The notes beneath the pieces are model-generated. The model was not told the DNA's origin, made no database searches, and was given only the letters and a program-made list of their open reading frames with translations. From Oscillospiraceae bacterium (GTDB lineage Bacteria > Bacillota > Clostridia > Oscillospirales > Ruminococcaceae), in the NCBI GenBank assembly GCA_900768995.1, contig CAAGEZ010000017.1:1-64000 (forward strand): 64,000 nucleotides of DNA, given 5' to 3'. This document shows, one piece after another, positions 36,517 to 45,592 of this stretch (its first letter is position 1; every line of letters starts with the position of its first letter). The position numbers and the translations under genes were made by a program.

Positions 36517-38172
36517 ATGAACAAATATCAATTAACAGAATATGCCGAGCTTCTGTTCAGTACGGCAGTTTACAAAACAGAGAATATCACAGATGCAGAG
36601 GATCTGGTTCAGGATACATTAATAGCGGCACTTGCGGCAATAGAGCAGAAAAAAGAGATCAGTGACCCTAAGGGCTGGCTTATGACTGTTCTGAACCGCA
36701 GATATTATGATATGCTGAGACGCAAATACCGCAAGCCGCTTGTGAGCTTCGATGTGATAGAGGATATTCCCGAAAATAATGCTGTATGGGACAAGATAGA
36801 AAGCTCTGAGGCAGCGGAAAATATACGCCGCTCACTCAGCAGTCTTGTAAGTCTTTACAGACAGGTAATGGTGCGGTATTATATGCACAATGAAAGCATC
36901 AGACATATCGCCGATGCCCTCGGTATTCCCGAAAATACTGTAAAATCCCGTCTTGATACAGGAAGAAAGCATATCAGAAAGGAATTTGGTATGGAAAATT
37001 ATACTAAGCAAAGCTATGAACCTGAGCAGCTCTGGCTGTGCAACAGCGGAAAAAGCGGTCTTAACAATGAGCCTTTTTCTCTTGTGGGAAATAACAGGAT
37101 AGAAATGAATCTGCTCATACTGGCATACGAAAAGCCTGTGACTGTCCCCGAGCTTGCAAAGGCTATCGGGATTTCCACAACTTATATTGAACCAATAGTT
37201 GACAAGCTTGTAACAGGTGAGCTTATGAAGCGTGTCTCAGACAAGGTATATACAGACTTCATAATCTATACCGAAAAGGACAGGACTGCAAACAACAGGC
37301 TTGAAAGAGAAATAGCGGATAAATGCTATAAAGGGGTATGGGAAATAGTTGACAGCGGTTTTGACGAGCTTAGGCAGGCGGATTTTTATTGTAAGCTCAC
37401 ATCATCTCAGCAAGAAAAGCTGGAAAGCTTTTTTGCGGTGAGAACTGTTCAGGCTGCTGTAAACAATGTAAGAAATCAAGTTTCGGGAACTTATCCCTTT
37501 GAAAGCTATCCCGACAGAAAAAACGGCGGCAAATGGTTTGCTATGGGAAACAGGTATCCGAGCTCATATGACTGGAAAAAAGAATATCATAAATATTCAA
37601 TAAGCGGAGAATCGGTTCAGCAGCTTGACAATTACTGCGGTGCAAAAGCCATAGTTTCCTGCGAGTATGACTGTGACTTGGGCAAAACTCACAGCGGTTA
37701 CGGCGGCGACGGCGATCTACCGTTCAAAATGGACGGTATTGATGTCGTAAAAATGCTTTATGCACTTCATAAGGGTAAGGAAGATGACCTGCCCATAATA
37801 AATACCCACTGCTTTGAAAACACAGACGGTCTTATCAGAATGGGATTTCTCGAAAGAGATAAAAACGGTCAGGTCATAAATGCGGTCCCTGTTATAGGAA
37901 TGGCTGATCGTTGGGAGCTTTACAAACTTTCGGAAAAGTATGATAATATCATTTCAAACAGCTTTGAAAAAGAATTTATGCGGCTTATGAATGACCCTGT
38001 CAAGCTGCCCGAACATCTCAGGTCTGTACCCGAATGGCAGAGATATATGTGGTGCTGTTCATCTCTCACGATGATGATAATACTTAACGCTCATAACAGC
38101 GGGTTGTTTTTTTGTGGAAGAGATCTGGAAAGAAGTCCTGTTCCGGCAAAATTTATTGCAGTTGATATATAA
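36517..38172 (+). CDS. ECF-type sigma factor with a 390-residue C-terminal extension
   Basis: Residues 1-165 form an ECF sigma factor: region 2 includes DAEDLVQDTLIAALAAIEQK and DPKGWLMTVLNRRYYDMLRR, and region 4 includes IRHIADALGIPENTVKSRLD. A winged-helix-like part follows (NLLILAYEKPVTVPELAKAI, about 200-265), then about 280 residues rich in Tyr, Trp and Cys with no domain I can name (KAIVSCEYDCDLGKTHSGYG). No anti-sigma gene is beside it, so the extension may be a built-in sensor or regulator. A ribosome site AAGGAG precedes the ATG, and the gene is divergent from spoIIIA. Confidence 0.85.
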   Translation: MNKYQLTEYAELLFSTAVYKTENITDAEDLVQDTLIAALAAIEQKKEISDPKGWLMTVLNRRYYDMLRRKYRKPLVSFDVIEDIPENNAVWDKIESSEAAENIRRSLSSLVSLYRQVMVRYYMHNESIRHIADALGIPENTVKSRLDTGRKHIRKEFGMENYTKQSYEPEQLWLCNSGKSGLNNEPFSLVGNNRIEMNLLILAYEKPVTVPELAKAIGISTTYIEPIVDKLVTGELMKRVSDKVYTDFIIYTEKDRTANNRLEREIADKCYKGVWEIVDSGFDELRQADFYCKLTSSQQEKLESFFAVRTVQAAVNNVRNQVSGTYPFESYPDRKNGGKWFAMGNRYPSSYDWKKEYHKYSISGESVQQLDNYCGAKAIVSCEYDCDLGKTHSGYGGDGDLPFKMDGIDVVKMLYALHKGKEDDLPIINTHCFENTDGLIRMGFLERDKNGQVINAVPVIGMADRWELYKLSEKYDNIISNSFEKEFMRLMNDPVKLPEHLRSVPEWQRYMWCCSSLTMMIILNAHNSGLFFCGRDLERSPVPAKFIAVDI

Positions 38173-38181
38173 ATAATATGA

Positions 38182-38215
38182 AAAGCGGCTTGCCTTTTTA
38201 CAGACAAGCCGCTTT
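38182..38215. terminator. Bidirectional terminator between the sigma gene and gpsA
   Basis: AAAGCGGCTTG pairs with CAAGCCGCTTT across about 12 nt between two convergent genes. A T-rich tail follows on the plus strand. Confidence 0.8.
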
Positions 38216-38231
38216 CTCTATGCATATTAAA

Positions 38232-39245
38232 TTATTTAAGCTCGTAAAGGCTCATTTCGCTTTCCTGACGCTTGGGTCTGCCCATAAGCTCACGAATAGC
38301 GTCTCTGGGGCTTGCGCCGTTATAAAGCACATCATAGCATTTTTCAGTGATAGGCAGGCATATCTTGCACTTTCTTGACAGCTCATAGGCTGCCTTGGTG
38401 CAGAAATATCCCTCAACAGTGCCGACCTGCTTTACAGCCTCTTCGGGGTCAACGCCCTGTCCGATAAGTATGCCCGCACGTCTGTTTCGGCTGTGCATAC
38501 TGGTGCAGGTAACGATAAGATCGCCTATTCCCGAAAGTCCCGCAAAGGTCTTTTCCTTGCCGCCAAGAGCAATTCCGAGACGGGTTATCTCCCACATACC
38601 TCTTGTCATAAGAGCAGCCTTTGTGTTGTCACCGAAGCCCATTCCGTCGCATATTCCTGCGCAAAGAGCAATAATGTTCTTCATAGCTCCGCCAATCTCA
38701 CAGCCGATAACGTCATCATTGTTGTAAATTCTGAGAGTGCTGTTTGACATTACGGTCTGAACATATTCAGCCTGTGCGGGTATCTCGGAAGCGGCAATTA
38801 CGGTGGTGGGCATTCCTATAGCCACTTCCTCAGCGTGGGAAGGACCTGTGAGAACTACTATCTTCTTGCCTGTTTCCTCAAAAATAACCTGACTGATGAA
38901 TTTGAGCGAACCGCCCTCAAGTCCCTTGCCTGTGTTGACAACGACGCTCTTTTCGTCAATATAGGGAGCGGCTTCCTTTGCCACATCTCTTACAAAATTA
39001 ACGGGAATACCGAAAATAACAAGATCCTTGCCCTTTGCTTCGGATATATCATCGGTAAGGCGAATTTCCTTGCTTATCTTTACGCCGGGGAGCTTTGCCT
39101 TGTTTTCGCCGTCACGTCTGATATCATCAAGCTCAGCCTTGAATTTTGACCATACGGTAACATCGTGGCCCATTCCGTTAAGCATCACCGCAAGACTGAG
39201 TCCGAATCCGCCTGAACCGAGAACGATTATATCTGCCTTTTCCAT
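38232..39245 (-). CDS. gpsA: Glycerol-3-phosphate dehydrogenase [NAD(P)+]
   Basis: This 337-residue enzyme has the N-terminal Rossmann site IIVLGSGGFGLSLAVMLNGM, VVNTGKGLEGGSLKFISQVI, the GPSHAEEVAIGMPT loop, catalytic Lys in GGAMKNIIALCAGICDGMGF and GLSGIGDLIVTCTSMHSRNR. It makes sn-glycerol 3-phosphate for phospholipids. It follows plsY and der, a classic Firmicutes order (der-plsY-gpsA). Confidence 0.97.
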   Translation of the reverse strand: MEKADIIVLGSGGFGLSLAVMLNGMGHDVTVWSKFKAELDDIRRDGENKAKLPGVKISKEIRLTDDISEAKGKDLVIFGIPVNFVRDVAKEAAPYIDEKSVVVNTGKGLEGGSLKFISQVIFEETGKKIVVLTGPSHAEEVAIGMPTTVIAASEIPAQAEYVQTVMSNSTLRIYNNDDVIGCEIGGAMKNIIALCAGICDGMGFGDNTKAALMTRGMWEITRLGIALGGKEKTFAGLSGIGDLIVTCTSMHSRNRRAGILIGQGVDPEEAVKQVGTVEGYFCTKAAYELSRKCKICLPITEKCYDVLYNGASPRDAIRELMGRPKRQESEMSLYELK

Positions 39246-39262
39246 AGTAATTCCTCCTTGAA

Positions 39263-39970
39263 TTATTTCACTTCGTCCGAATCATTCATAACGCCCGTGT
39301 CTTTTTTCTTGCTGCCGAATTTATTTTCGGTGCCGTTTTTAAGTCTCCGGATATTTGAACGGTGCATATAGATAAGCAGTATGCTGGTGCAGAGCACAAG
39401 TCCCGTATGAAGCAGGGCACGTGGAGCGCCGATGTCATATATAAAATAATGAACGCAGAATGTTATTATGGGATATACCGCAGCCGCAAGTATGGAGCCA
39501 AGGGAAACATACCTCGATATGGCAACAACTATCGCAAAGAACGGGATAACGATGCAGAATGTTACAGGGTCGATGACCAGCAGAATCGAGCAGGAAACGA
39601 GCACGCCCTTGCCGCCCTTGAAGCCGTAATAAAGGGGAAAAATGTGACCGATGATTGAGAAAAGTCCCGATATGTAGCCGATAGCACGGCGGTCAATAAA
39701 ATATACGCTCTCAAAATTCGCTCCGAGAAGAAGCTTTGCAATAGTTATTGAAAGGAATGCGGCGATAACGCCCTTTGCAAGGTCGCCTATGAGAGTTATA
39801 AGAGCAGGAACCTTGCCGTAGCAGCGCAGGGTGTTTGTAAGCCCTGCGTTCTTGCTTCCGTGCTCACGGATATCCTCGTGCTTTAAGAGCTTTACGGTTA
39901 TAATTGCGCTGTTGCAGCTTCCGAGAAGATAGGAAAGAACTGCGGTTATGAGCAATGTCAGTATCAGCAT
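39263..39970 (-). CDS. plsY: Glycerol-3-phosphate acyltransferase PlsY
   Basis: The product of about 235 residues is a membrane protein with LLGSCNSAIITVKLLKHEDI and the three family motifs: GSKNAGLTNTLRCYGK, HIFPLYYGFKGGKGV and a later membrane pair. PlsY transfers the acyl group from acyl phosphate to glycerol 3-phosphate. The tail after about residue 210 is charged and longer than in many relatives. The start MLILTLL at 39970 is favoured over an upstream ATG that adds eight polar residues. Confidence 0.95.
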   Translation of the reverse strand: MLILTLLITAVLSYLLGSCNSAIITVKLLKHEDIREHGSKNAGLTNTLRCYGKVPALITLIGDLAKGVIAAFLSITIAKLLLGANFESVYFIDRRAIGYISGLFSIIGHIFPLYYGFKGGKGVLVSCSILLVIDPVTFCIVIPFFAIVVAISRYVSLGSILAAAVYPIITFCVHYFIYDIGAPRALLHTGLVLCTSILLIYMHRSNIRRLKNGTENKFGSKKKDTGVMNDSDEVK

Positions 39971-40015
39971 ATTAAAATTACCTCTTGTCCCCACGGAGCT
40001 GCTGCTCCGAAAGGT

Positions 40016-41344
40016 TTATTTTGTGTCGCTGTTATCACGTTCCCTGATAACGAAGCGGACGGGAGTGCCTGTAAGTCCGAAGGTCTGACGTATCTGATTT
40101 TCGATGTATCTCTGATAAGAGAAATGGAAAAGGTCAGCACGGTTTACAAATACAACGAACGTTGGAGGCTTTGTGGAAGCCTGCGTCATATAGTAAATTT
40201 TCAGTCGTCTTCCCTTGTCGGAGGGGGGCTGTACCCTCGTTGTGGCATATGAGAGCACATCATTCAGCATACCTGTGGTTATTCTCATACTGTTCTGAGA
40301 ATTTACGCTGTTGATGAGAGGGAAAAGCTTGTCGATACGCTGTCCTGTCTTTGCGGAAATGAAAATGAAAGGCACATAGGACATAAAGCTGAACTTTTCT
40401 TTCAGGTCATTGGTGAAATCCTCCATTGTGTTGGAGTCCTTTTCAACAGCGTCCCACTTGTTTACCGCAACGATGCAGGCCTTGCCCTGCTCGTGAGCAT
40501 AGCCCGCAACCTTGGAATCCTGATCGGTAAAGCCAACAAGGGCATCAATGACGATAACGCATACATCGGAGCGGTCAACAGCCATATAAGCTCTCAGAAC
40601 GCTGTAATGCTCGATTTTTTCAGTTACCTTGGACTTTCTTCTGATTCCAGCTGTGTCGATAAACACGTACTTGCCGTTTTCATTCTCGATAACAGTATCC
40701 GTAGCGTCACGGGTGGTTCCTGCAATATCGGAAACGATAACTCGCTCCTCGCCGGCAATGCGGTTGATGAGTGAGGATTTTCCGACATTAGGCTTTCCGA
40801 TAACGGCAACCTTTATATATTCCTCGTCATATTCATCAGTCTCGCCCTCTGGGAAATACTTGAAAACCTCGTCAAGAAGATCGCCAGAGCCGTGACCGTG
40901 CTGAGCGGAAACTGCGATAGGGTCGCCAACACCGAGGTTATAAAACTCGTAGAACTCAGGAGGAGGATCACCGATGCTGTCACATTTATTTACAGCAAGG
41001 ATTATGGGCTTTCCACTTTTCTGGAGCATTGAAGCCACTTCATAGTCATCGGCAGTGACGCCGCAGCGGATATCGGTGAGAAAAACAATAACGTCGGCTT
41101 TCTCAATTGCGACCTGTGCCTGCCGTCTCATCTGAGCAAGGATTATATCCTCGCTGGCAGGCTCGATTCCTCCCGTATCAACTATCATAAACTCCCTGTT
41201 TCGCCACTCGCATTTTGAATAAATACGGTCACGGGTAACGCCGGGAGTGTCCTCAACAATGGACAGACGCTTGCCTGTCAGCTTGTTGAAAAGGGTGGAC
41301 TTGCCCACGTTTGGGCGGCCCACTATTGCAAGAATAGGCAGCAT
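40016..41344 (-). CDS. der: Ribosome biogenesis GTPase Der (EngA)
   Basis: This 442-residue protein has two GTPase domains, GRPNVGKSTLFNKL (residue 8 on) and GKPNVGKSSLINRI (about 184 on), each with DTxG and NKxD motifs (VNKCDSIG, VNKWDAVE), then a KH-like C-terminal domain (VQPPSDKGRRLKIYYMTQAS). It acts in 50S subunit assembly. Confidence 0.98.
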   Translation of the reverse strand: MLPILAIVGRPNVGKSTLFNKLTGKRLSIVEDTPGVTRDRIYSKCEWRNREFMIVDTGGIEPASEDIILAQMRRQAQVAIEKADVIVFLTDIRCGVTADDYEVASMLQKSGKPIILAVNKCDSIGDPPPEFYEFYNLGVGDPIAVSAQHGHGSGDLLDEVFKYFPEGETDEYDEEYIKVAVIGKPNVGKSSLINRIAGEERVIVSDIAGTTRDATDTVIENENGKYVFIDTAGIRRKSKVTEKIEHYSVLRAYMAVDRSDVCVIVIDALVGFTDQDSKVAGYAHEQGKACIVAVNKWDAVEKDSNTMEDFTNDLKEKFSFMSYVPFIFISAKTGQRIDKLFPLINSVNSQNSMRITTGMLNDVLSYATTRVQPPSDKGRRLKIYYMTQASTKPPTFVVFVNRADLFHFSYQRYIENQIRQTFGLTGTPVRFVIRERDNSDTK

Positions 41345-41374
41345 ATATTACCTTCCTTTCAAATTCAAAAATAT

Positions 41375-42670
41375 CTATCTTCCAAGAATGGCGTCAAGCA
41401 GAGCACCGCCGTCATTTTCCGAAAAGCGGAGACTTACGCCAAGCTTTTTTTCCACGTCTGATATAGTAAGATCATCAAGAAACAGGTCGCCGTCGTGGAT
41501 TACCATTGATTTTGAGAGAAGAAGCTCTGTTCCTATCTCCTTGTCACTGAGCTGGTCAATGATATCCCCTGCCGTAAGAAGTCCTGTAACGGTTATTGTT
41601 TCTCCGAAAAAGTGATTTATTATTTTATAGACCCTGCATTTAAGCCCGAATTTTTCCTCGGCAGCGTGAGCAAGCTTTGCTATCATATCATAAGCCGCCG
41701 CACCTGTGGCGATTGAAACATTGCGGTCGATTTTTTCATCGGGTTCAGCATTCAGTGCATCGAAAAATTCATCATAAAGTGACCGCATCATTCCGACACC
41801 GTTTTCGTACTGAGGATATTCCTCATAAAAATCAGCATCTGGCAGCGGTCTTCCCGCCGTAAGATAAAACTCGTCCGAGGGGAAAACAAGTCTTGTTCCG
41901 TATTTATCAAGAAATTTACGCTGAAATTCCTCAATAATGTCGATTGCCCTGCCTGCGCCCTCTTTATCAAACATCGTGAGAGGAAAAAGCCCGTCACGGA
42001 ATTTGGTAAGCCCAACGGGAACGATCGCAACGCTGCTCACATTCGGCATAAGATTTCCGAGATCTGTGAGCGTTCTTTTGAGCTCGTCGCCGTCATTCAG
42101 TCCCGGACAGAGGACTATCTGACAGTTCATTGATATTCCTGCTTCCGAAAGCTGACGGAGATAATCTATCTTTTCGCCTGCAAAACGGTTATGCATCATT
42201 TTGCAGCGAAGCTCGGGATTTGTTGTATGAACGGAAATGTTGATATTGAGCTTCATTTTGATGATTCTGTCAATATCTTCCTGCTTGAGGTTTGTCAGAG
42301 TTACATAATTTCCCTGCAAAAAAGAAAGTCGTGCATCATCGTCCTTGAAATAAAGGGTCTCTCGCATTCCTTTCGGCATCTGGTCGATAAAGCAGAAAAC
42401 ACACTTGTTGCAGCAGCTCTGCTTTTTATCCATAAGAAATGTATTAAATTCCAGTCCAAGGTCGTCATACTCACTTTTACGAATTTTCAGCATAATATGC
42501 TTTCCGTTTCGTTCAAGAAGAACTGTGACGATATTTTCCGAGGAATAATACATATAATCAAGCACGTCCGATATTTTATGACCGTTTATGGACACAAGAA
42601 TATCGCCGCTTTTTATCCCGTGCCGTGCAGCGGGAGAATTGGCTGTTACGCCCGTTATTTCAGCAGACAT
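41375..42670 (-). CDS. DUF512 radical-SAM-type protein with N-terminal PDZ-like domain
   Basis: This 431-residue protein starts with a PDZ-like segment (GVTANSPAARHGIKSGDILV), then a Cx3Cx2C cluster motif in KQSCCNKCVFCFIDQMPKGM, followed by NYVTLTNL, ISVHTTNPELR and CPGLNDGDE. The DUF512 domain with VFPSDEFYLTAGRPLPD follows. The family is widespread in Clostridia next to der; its substrate is not established. It directly precedes der on the same strand. Confidence 0.9.
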   Translation of the reverse strand: MSAEITGVTANSPAARHGIKSGDILVSINGHKISDVLDYMYYSSENIVTVLLERNGKHIMLKIRKSEYDDLGLEFNTFLMDKKQSCCNKCVFCFIDQMPKGMRETLYFKDDDARLSFLQGNYVTLTNLKQEDIDRIIKMKLNINISVHTTNPELRCKMMHNRFAGEKIDYLRQLSEAGISMNCQIVLCPGLNDGDELKRTLTDLGNLMPNVSSVAIVPVGLTKFRDGLFPLTMFDKEGAGRAIDIIEEFQRKFLDKYGTRLVFPSDEFYLTAGRPLPDADFYEEYPQYENGVGMMRSLYDEFFDALNAEPDEKIDRNVSIATGAAAYDMIAKLAHAAEEKFGLKCRVYKIINHFFGETITVTGLLTAGDIIDQLSDKEIGTELLLSKSMVIHDGDLFLDDLTISDVEKKLGVSLRFSENDGGALLDAILGR

Positions 42671-42700
42671 ATGACCTCCGCAAACATTACTCTAAGAAAA

Positions 42701-42730
42701 AAGCAGAGAAGGATCGCTCCTGCTCTGCTT
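42701..42730 (-). terminator. Terminator after rpmF
   Basis: AAGCAGAG and CTCTGCTT arms form an interrupted stem (AAGCAGAGAAGGATCGCTCC then TGCTCTGCTT). On the minus strand TTTTTTC follows. Confidence 0.75.
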
Positions 42731-42745
42731 TCTGAGGAAACAAAA

Positions 42746-42928
42746 TCACGCTTCCTTCTTAATTACCTCAACGCCCTTGTAATATCCGCAGTTCTTGCAA
42801 ACCTTGTGAGGAGCGGTAAGCTCGCCGCAGTGTGAGCATCTTGAAAAAGCGGGGGTGTCCAGCTTCCATACAGCGGAACGTCTCTTGTCACGTCTTGCCT
42901 TGGAAACCTTTCTCTTTGGTACTGCCAT
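42746..42928 (-). CDS. rpmF: Ribosomal protein bL32
   Basis: This 60-residue protein begins AVPKRKVSKARRDKRRSAVW and has zinc ligands in CSHCGELTAPHKVCKNCG (two CxxC pairs), the C+ form of L32. It follows yceD (DUF177), the usual partner. The short C-terminal tail YYKGVEVIKKEA is typical. Confidence 0.98.
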   Translation of the reverse strand: MAVPKRKVSKARRDKRRSAVWKLDTPAFSRCSHCGELTAPHKVCKNCGYYKGVEVIKKEA

Positions 42929-43015
42929 TATTCAGCACCTCCTTATCATTTAAGATAATCAAATTCCTGACAGCCTACAACGTATTTGAATACGTATAAG
43001 CATATAAGCATTCTG

Positions 43016-43459
43016 TTATTCACAGTTGCAGTCGGAAATGTTCAGATCCGCACCGCATTTCGGACACAATCCCTTGCAGTCCTCTTTGCAGAGCAGCTTT
43101 GTCGGCATCTGCAGCAGAATGTCATTTACGGCAAGCTCGTCCAAATCAAGCTTATCATTTTCAGTCACAACATATTCGTCATTATCGCTGTTAAGACTTC
43201 TGACAAGAATATGCTCGAAATCAAAAGAATAGCTTCGTTCAAACTTGCAAAGACATCTGTCACATTCGGCACTTATGGTAAAATCAGCATTGTAGCTGAG
43301 AGTAACTACACCTGCACGATTCTGCACAGTACCTTTCAGATTAACAGGACCGATAAAGCTATAACCATTTATTTCATCCAGCCTGTCACGGGAAAGCTCA
43401 CAGGAAATGTCAAGCTTTTCGCCGATGATCTCATAAAGCTGTTTTAAGCCTATAACCAT
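43016..43459 (-). CDS. YceD/DUF177 family protein
   Basis: This protein of about 147 residues has the family segments SFIGPVNLKGTVQNRAGVVT, CDRCLCKFERSYSFDFEHIL and the C-terminal Cys motifs LLCKEDCKGLCPKCGADLNI-SDC. DUF177 genes are regularly upstream of rpmF and affect 23S rRNA or L32 assembly in some bacteria. The ATG at 43459 follows AGGAGCGTATC. Confidence 0.9.
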   Translation of the reverse strand: MVIGLKQLYEIIGEKLDISCELSRDRLDEINGYSFIGPVNLKGTVQNRAGVVTLSYNADFTISAECDRCLCKFERSYSFDFEHILVRSLNSDNDEYVVTENDKLDLDELAVNDILLQMPTKLLCKEDCKGLCPKCGADLNISDCNCE

Positions 43460-43544
43460 GATACGCTCCTGCACCAACACACAAGCTATATTATATCACA
43501 ACGAAAATGATATGTCAATAGTCTGTGGAAATTTTTTTCCTGAT

Positions 43545-43955
43545 TTACTTGATAGCAAACTTTGTAACGCTGTCGGGAAGATCAGCCTTGTCAGCGGAAA
43601 CAGTGAATACTACGTTAACATCGCTGCCGGTGAGCTTGTCGATCTTGGCGAGAAGAGCACCGAGAGCCTCGTAATCAGCTCCGCCGATCTTGAGGATAGA
43701 ATCTACGAAGATATCCTTGATATCGTAGTTGCCTGCGAGGAGACCTGCAACGAGACCAAAGAATGCCTCGAAGGAATAGATGCAGTTCTTGTCGGTGTCA
43801 ACGATTCTTACGGTGTGACCGATATCGTATCTGAGCTTGTCGCTCTTATCAATGCAGACAACATAGCCGTCGGTGTTCTGGGAAGCAGCATTGATCATAT
43901 CAATGAGTATCTTAGTCTTACCTGAGCCCTTATTACCTGTAATAATCTTTACCAT
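43545..43955 (-). CDS. Small P-loop ATPase-like protein, unknown function
   Basis: This protein of about 136 residues begins MVKIITGNKGSGKTKILIDM, with a clear Walker A motif GNKGSGKT at about residues 7-14. A hydrophobic strand ending in Asp (DIKDIFVDSILKIGG) could be Walker B, and DVNVVFTVSAD resembles a sensor strand. It is only a core P-loop domain with no further domain. GGAGTTATT lies before the ATG. It lies between pgi and yceD without an obvious link. Confidence 0.7.
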   Translation of the reverse strand: MVKIITGNKGSGKTKILIDMINAASQNTDGYVVCIDKSDKLRYDIGHTVRIVDTDKNCIYSFEAFFGLVAGLLAGNYDIKDIFVDSILKIGGADYEALGALLAKIDKLTGSDVNVVFTVSADKADLPDSVTKFAIK

Positions 43956-44007
43956 AATAACTCCATTCTCAGCGGCGGAAAGTATTTTTTTGGAATCCTG
44001 CGGCAGA

Positions 44008-44096
44008 CCCCTCAAAGCGCCGCTGTGCAGCTCTGAGGACTGATGAAAGCTATTTCATCACGCCGCCCTATTCCGTCTATCATCACCCTTTGAGGG
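44008..44096 (-). other. Structured gap between pgi and the P-loop gene
   Basis: CCCTCAAAG (44009-44017) pairs with CTTTGAGGG (44088-44096). Inside lies a perfect hairpin TGATGAAA-GCTA-TTTCATCA at 44041-44060. No T run is clear, so it may be a leader or stability element rather than a terminator. Confidence 0.4.
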
Positions 44097-44108
44097 TTGA
44101 AGCCTTTT

Positions 44109-45449
44109 TTATCTGCCGAGCTTTGCTTCGAGAGCAGACTTCTGATCTTCATAGCCTGGCTTGCCGAGGAGAGCGAACATATTCTTCTTGTAGCTCTCAA
44201 CGCCGGGCTGGTTAAAAGGATTGATGCCAAGCATATAACCGCTTACAGCGCAAGCCTTTTCAAAGAAATAAACCATATATCCGAAGCTCTTTTCGGTGGT
44301 ATCCTCAAGCTCAAGAACGATGTTAGGAACATTGCCCTCAGTGTGAGCAAGGATAGTGCCCTCAAAAGCACATCTGTTAACAACAGACATATTCTGATTT
44401 GTGAGGAAGTTCAGACCGTCAAGATTCTGAGCGTCATTCTCAAGGAAGAAATCCTGCTTGGGCTTCTTGATGTCAACAACAGTCTCAAACATTACTCTTG
44501 AACCGTCCTGAATGAACTGACCCATAGAGTGAAGATCGGTGGAGAAAATGCAGGAAGAGGGGTAGATACCTCTGTTGTCCTTGCCCTCGCTCTCGCCGAA
44601 GAGCTGCTTGAACCATTCAGCCATCATAGCGAATGAAGGATCGTAAGCTTCGAGGATCTCAACAGACTTGCCCTTTCTGTAAAGGATATTTCTGATAGCA
44701 GCATACTTGTAGCAGTCATTGCTGTCAAAGCCTGCCTTGAGCTCTTCTCTTGCCTGAGCCGCACCTGCCATAACAGCATCAATGTCGCAGCCTGCAACGG
44801 CAATGGGAAGAAGTCCTACTGCTGTAAGAACGGAATATCTGCCTCCAATGTCATCGGCAATAACGAAGGTCTCGTAGCCCTCCTTGTCGGAAAGCTCCTT
44901 AAGGGTTCCTCTTGCCTTGTCAGTGGTAGCGAAAATTCTTTCCTTTGCGCCTTCCTTGCCGTACTTCTTCTCAACAAGGTCTCTGAAAACTCTGAATGCA
45001 AGGGCAGGCTCGGTAGTTGTACCGGACTTTGAAATAACATTTACGGAAATATCCTTGCCGTCGCAGATAGAGATGATCTCATTAAGATAAGTAGGGGAAA
45101 TATTGTTGCCGACATAGTAGATGTCAGGTGTGTCCTTCTTAAGGTTATTGTAAAGAGGCGACTTCATAAGCTCAATAGCTGCTCTTGCGCCGAGATAGGA
45201 ACCGCCGATTCCGATAACGATAAGAATATCGGAATTGGACTGTATCTTCTTTGCAGCAGCCTTGATCCTTGCAAACTCGTCCTTGTCGTAATCAACGGGA
45301 AGGTCGAGCCAGCCGAGGAAGTCGTTTCCTGCGCCTGTTCTTTCCTCAAGAGTCTTTGCAGCAAGCTCAGCCTGAGCCTTGACTGCTTCCATCTCGTGAG
45401 GTGCAATATAGCTTTCAAGATATTTGGTATTCAGATGTAAAGGTGCCAT
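44109..45449 (-). CDS. pgi: Glucose-6-phosphate isomerase
   Basis: This 446-residue enzyme converts glucose 6-phosphate and fructose 6-phosphate. Visible are [57 protein letters not shown] and the C-terminal [18 protein letters not shown] with catalytic Lys. Length matches the short Gram-positive form. A promoter at 45516-45544 and an AAGGAGGATAAA ribosome site precede it; a CACATTT/AAATGTG hairpin lies just before that site. Confidence 0.97.
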   Translation of the reverse strand: MAPLHLNTKYLESYIAPHEMEAVKAQAELAAKTLEERTGAGNDFLGWLDLPVDYDKDEFARIKAAAKKIQSNSDILIVIGIGGSYLGARAAIELMKSPLYNNLKKDTPDIYYVGNNISPTYLNEIISICDGKDISVNVISKSGTTTEPALAFRVFRDLVEKKYGKEGAKERIFATTDKARGTLKELSDKEGYETFVIADDIGGRYSVLTAVGLLPIAVAGCDIDAVMAGAAQAREELKAGFDSNDCYKYAAIRNILYRKGKSVEILEAYDPSFAMMAEWFKQLFGESEGKDNRGIYPSSCIFSTDLHSMGQFIQDGSRVMFETVVDIKKPKQDFFLENDAQNLDGLNFLTNQNMSVVNRCAFEGTILAHTEGNVPNIVLELEDTTEKSFGYMVYFFEKACAVSGYMLGINPFNQPGVESYKKNMFALLGKPGYEDQKSALEAKLGR

Positions 45450-45515
45450 TGTTTTATCCTCCTTGAAATTTCACATTTCTCTCCAAATGTGACAATCAAT
45501 CCATATACAAATATT

Positions 45516-45544
45516 ATATTACTATATTTTCAGAGAATTTGCAA
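45516..45544 (-). promoter_or_regulatory. Promoter of pgi
   Basis: TTGCAA (45544-45539), 17 nt and TAATAT (45521-45516) on the minus strand. The AT-rich gap otherwise holds only the small hairpin near 45471-45490. Confidence 0.65.
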
Positions 45545-45592
45545 GATTTTTTGGCAACATTAACTTAATAATCAAAAAATTAGTTGATTTAA

